NCBI GenBank assembly: GCA_002383375.1
Contig: DFYR01000054.1
Span: forward strand, 1 to 39,934
Source of the DNA: Spirochaetaceae bacterium UBA4077
GTDB lineage: Bacteria > Spirochaetota > Spirochaetia > Treponematales > Rectinemataceae
DNA length: 39,934 bases
Direction: 5' to 3'
The position numbers and the translations under genes are program-made. Numbering within the stretch: position 1 is the stretch's first letter; every line of letters begins with the position of its first letter. The notes beneath the pieces are model-generated. The model saw nothing but the letters and a program-made list of their open reading frames with translations, searched no databases and was not told the DNA's origin. This document shows, piece by piece, positions 38,607 through 39,934 of this stretch.

Positions 38607-39934
38607 ATGAAGGCAGACATCGGGCTAATCGGCTTGGCGGTTATGGGCGAAAACCTGGTACTCAACATGGAGAGCAAGGGATTCACCGTAGCGGTCTACA
38701 ACAGAACCGCCAGCAAGGTAGACGACTTTTTGGCGGGCAGGGGCGCCGGCAAGAAAATTCTAGGCGCTCACTCGTTCTCAGAGTTGGCATCCCTACTTTC
38801 TTCGCCTCGCAAGGTGATGATCATGGTCAAGGCAGGTCAGGCGGTGGATGATACGATAGCCCAACTTCTGCCTTACCTGGATAAGGGCGACATCATCATC
38901 GACGGTGGCAACTCCAACTACGAGGATACCAGGCGCAGGGCAGCGGAAGTGGAGGCCAAAGGCTTCCTCTTCGTGGGTTCCGGCGTGTCGGGCGGAGAGG
39001 AAGGAGCCCTGAACGGCCCCTCCCTTATGCCCGGAGGCTCATCGGCGGCATGGAACCATATCAAACCTATTTTCCAGGCCATTGCAGCCAAGGTGGAGGA
39101 CGGGAGCCCCTGCTGCGACTGGGTGGGCTCCGACGGGGCCGGCCACTTCGTTAAAATGGTGCACAACGGCATCGAGTACGGGGACATGCAGCTCATCTGC
39201 GAGGTCTACCAGATCATGAGGGACAGGCTGGACATGAGCGAAGACGAGATGAGCGCTGTCTTCGCCCGGTGGAATTCCGGCGACCTGGACTCCTACCTGG
39301 TGGAGATAACCAGGGATATCCTGGCCTACAAGGACGAGGATGGCAGCCCCCTGGTCACCAAGATCCTGGACACCGCGGGGCAGAAGGGCACCGGTAAGTG
39401 GGCCGGCATAGCGGCTCTCAATTTCGGCGTTCCACTCACCCTCATCGGCGAGTCGGTATTTGCCCGCTGCCTCTCTGCCGCCAAGGCTGAACGGGTGATC
39501 GCCTCTAAAATTCTCTCGGGTCCAAAGACCGCTTCTTTCAGCGGAGATAAAAAAGCCTTCGTTAACGATTTAGGCGCCGCCCTTTACGCGGCCAAGGTGG
39601 TTTCCTACGCCCAGGGCTTCCTCCTCATGGCCGAGGCCGCCAAGGAGTACGGCTGGAGCCTGGATTTCGGCTCCATCGCCCTTATGTGGAGAGGAGGCTG
39701 CATAATCCGTTCGGCCTTCCTGGGCAAGATCAAGGAAGCATTCGACAAGGACAAGGCTCTCGCCAACCTCATGCTCGCTCCCTTCTTCGCCGAAAAGCTG
39801 GCAGCCAGCCAGGCCAGCTGGCGCCGTGTGGTGGCCGAATGCGCTGTCTCGGGCATTCCTGCGCCAGCTCTCTATTCCGCCCTCTCCTATTACGATGGTA
39901 TGCGGACAGAGCGCCTGCCGGCCAACCTCCTCCA
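38607..39934 (+). CDS. gnd: 6-phosphogluconate dehydrogenase, decarboxylating (3' end outside window)
   Basis: The open frame runs from the ATG at 38607 to the window edge (442 codons), lacking roughly the last 30-50 residues. It oxidises 6-phosphogluconate with NADP+ to ribulose 5-phosphate and CO2. Visible motifs: the dinucleotide fold GLIGLAVMGENL, the substrate signature SGVSGGEEGA, catalytic Lys in HFVKMVHNGIEY, and ILDTAGQKGTGKW, the family signature. GGAGG lies 5 bases upstream. It follows the RpiR gene by 82 bases, so sugar uptake, regulation and the oxidative pentose phosphate pathway may be co-controlled. No frameshift or internal stop was found on reading through. Confidence 0.96.
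   Translation, partial: MKADIGLIGLAVMGENLVLNMESKGFTVAVYNRTASKVDDFLAGRGAGKKILGAHSFSELASLLSSPRKVMIMVKAGQAVDDTIAQLLPYLDKGDIIIDGGNSNYEDTRRRAAEVEAKGFLFVGSGVSGGEEGALNGPSLMPGGSSAAWNHIKPIFQAIAAKVEDGSPCCDWVGSDGAGHFVKMVHNGIEYGDMQLICEVYQIMRDRLDMSEDEMSAVFARWNSGDLDSYLVEITRDILAYKDEDGSPLVTKILDTAGQKGTGKWAGIAALNFGVPLTLIGESVFARCLSAAKAERVIASKILSGPKTASFSGDKKAFVNDLGAALYAAKVVSYAQGFLLMAEAAKEYGWSLDFGSIALMWRGGCIIRSAFLGKIKEAFDKDKALANLMLAPFFAEKLAASQASWRRVVAECAVSGIPAPALYSALSYYDGMRTERLPANLL

Noticed and set aside
1..39934. CRISPR arrays, insertion sequences, prophage genes or toxin-antitoxin pairs
   Set aside because: No regularly spaced direct repeats, transposase, integrase, phage structural genes or toxin-like gene pairs were seen on reading both strands.

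Overview
The window looks like chromosomal DNA from a high-GC member of the Spirochaetota, probably a treponeme-like lineage. This is inferred from the form of SecD/SecF/YajC, the series of LPP20-type lipoproteins with relaxed lipoboxes, CUT1 sugar transport without a local ATPase, and a TAXI-type TRAP system. No marker gene here fixes the genus. Gene density is high, many starts are GTG with a strong AGGAGG-type ribosome site, and there are no insertion sequences, phage genes or CRISPR arrays.

Layout. (1) 1-7.3 kb: a transport and metabolism module. A GntR/FCD regulator sits between a leftward TRAP operon (fused permease, then TAXI receptor) and a rightward pair made of a thiamine-diphosphate enzyme and a class I/II aminotransferase. 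Both flanking promoters carry the same ATATAGGAT element, so all five genes are probably one regulon for an unidentified acid or amino acid. (2) 7.3-11.1 kb: a PlsC-like acyltransferase, a rhomboid protease, a membrane CHASE-receiver protein with no kinase domain, and tRNA-Cys with a clear promoter and terminator. (3) 11.1-18.1 kb: housekeeping genes yajC-secD-secF, a carbamate kinase, and an ispH-nitroreductase-uridine kinase cluster ending at a 19-bp perfect hairpin. (4) 18.1-26.1 kb: envelope and redox genes. These are a membrane Fe-S (polyferredoxin) protein translationally coupled to a membrane-anchored repeat protein, an outer-membrane protein with a CsgG/FlgT-like N-terminal part, three leftward lipoproteins that all begin Cys-Ala-Thr after processing, and ThpR.

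(5) 26.1-33.2 kb: a 46-codon gene coupled to a pirin, then an operon of TetR regulator, MMPL/RND exporter, LolA-like periplasmic protein and outer-membrane beta-barrel. A 33-nt double palindrome overlaps its promoter. Together these proteins could form an envelope-spanning route for lipids or hydrophobic compounds. It ends at a bidirectional terminator. (6) 33.2-39.9 kb: a lipid kinase and a CUT1 sugar ABC transporter (binding protein, hairpin attenuator, two permeases). A divergent RpiR/SIS regulator with a TGAAAA/TTTTCA palindrome follows, then 6-phosphogluconate dehydrogenase, which is cut by the window edge. The last three elements suggest uptake of a sugar or sugar acid that enters the pentose phosphate pathway.

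The parts most likely to be new are the CHASE-receiver protein without a kinase, the GntR-controlled ThDP enzyme/aminotransferase/TAXI module, the Fe-S/repeat-protein pair, and the small gene coupled to pirin. All functions are read from sequence motifs alone; no database search was possible.
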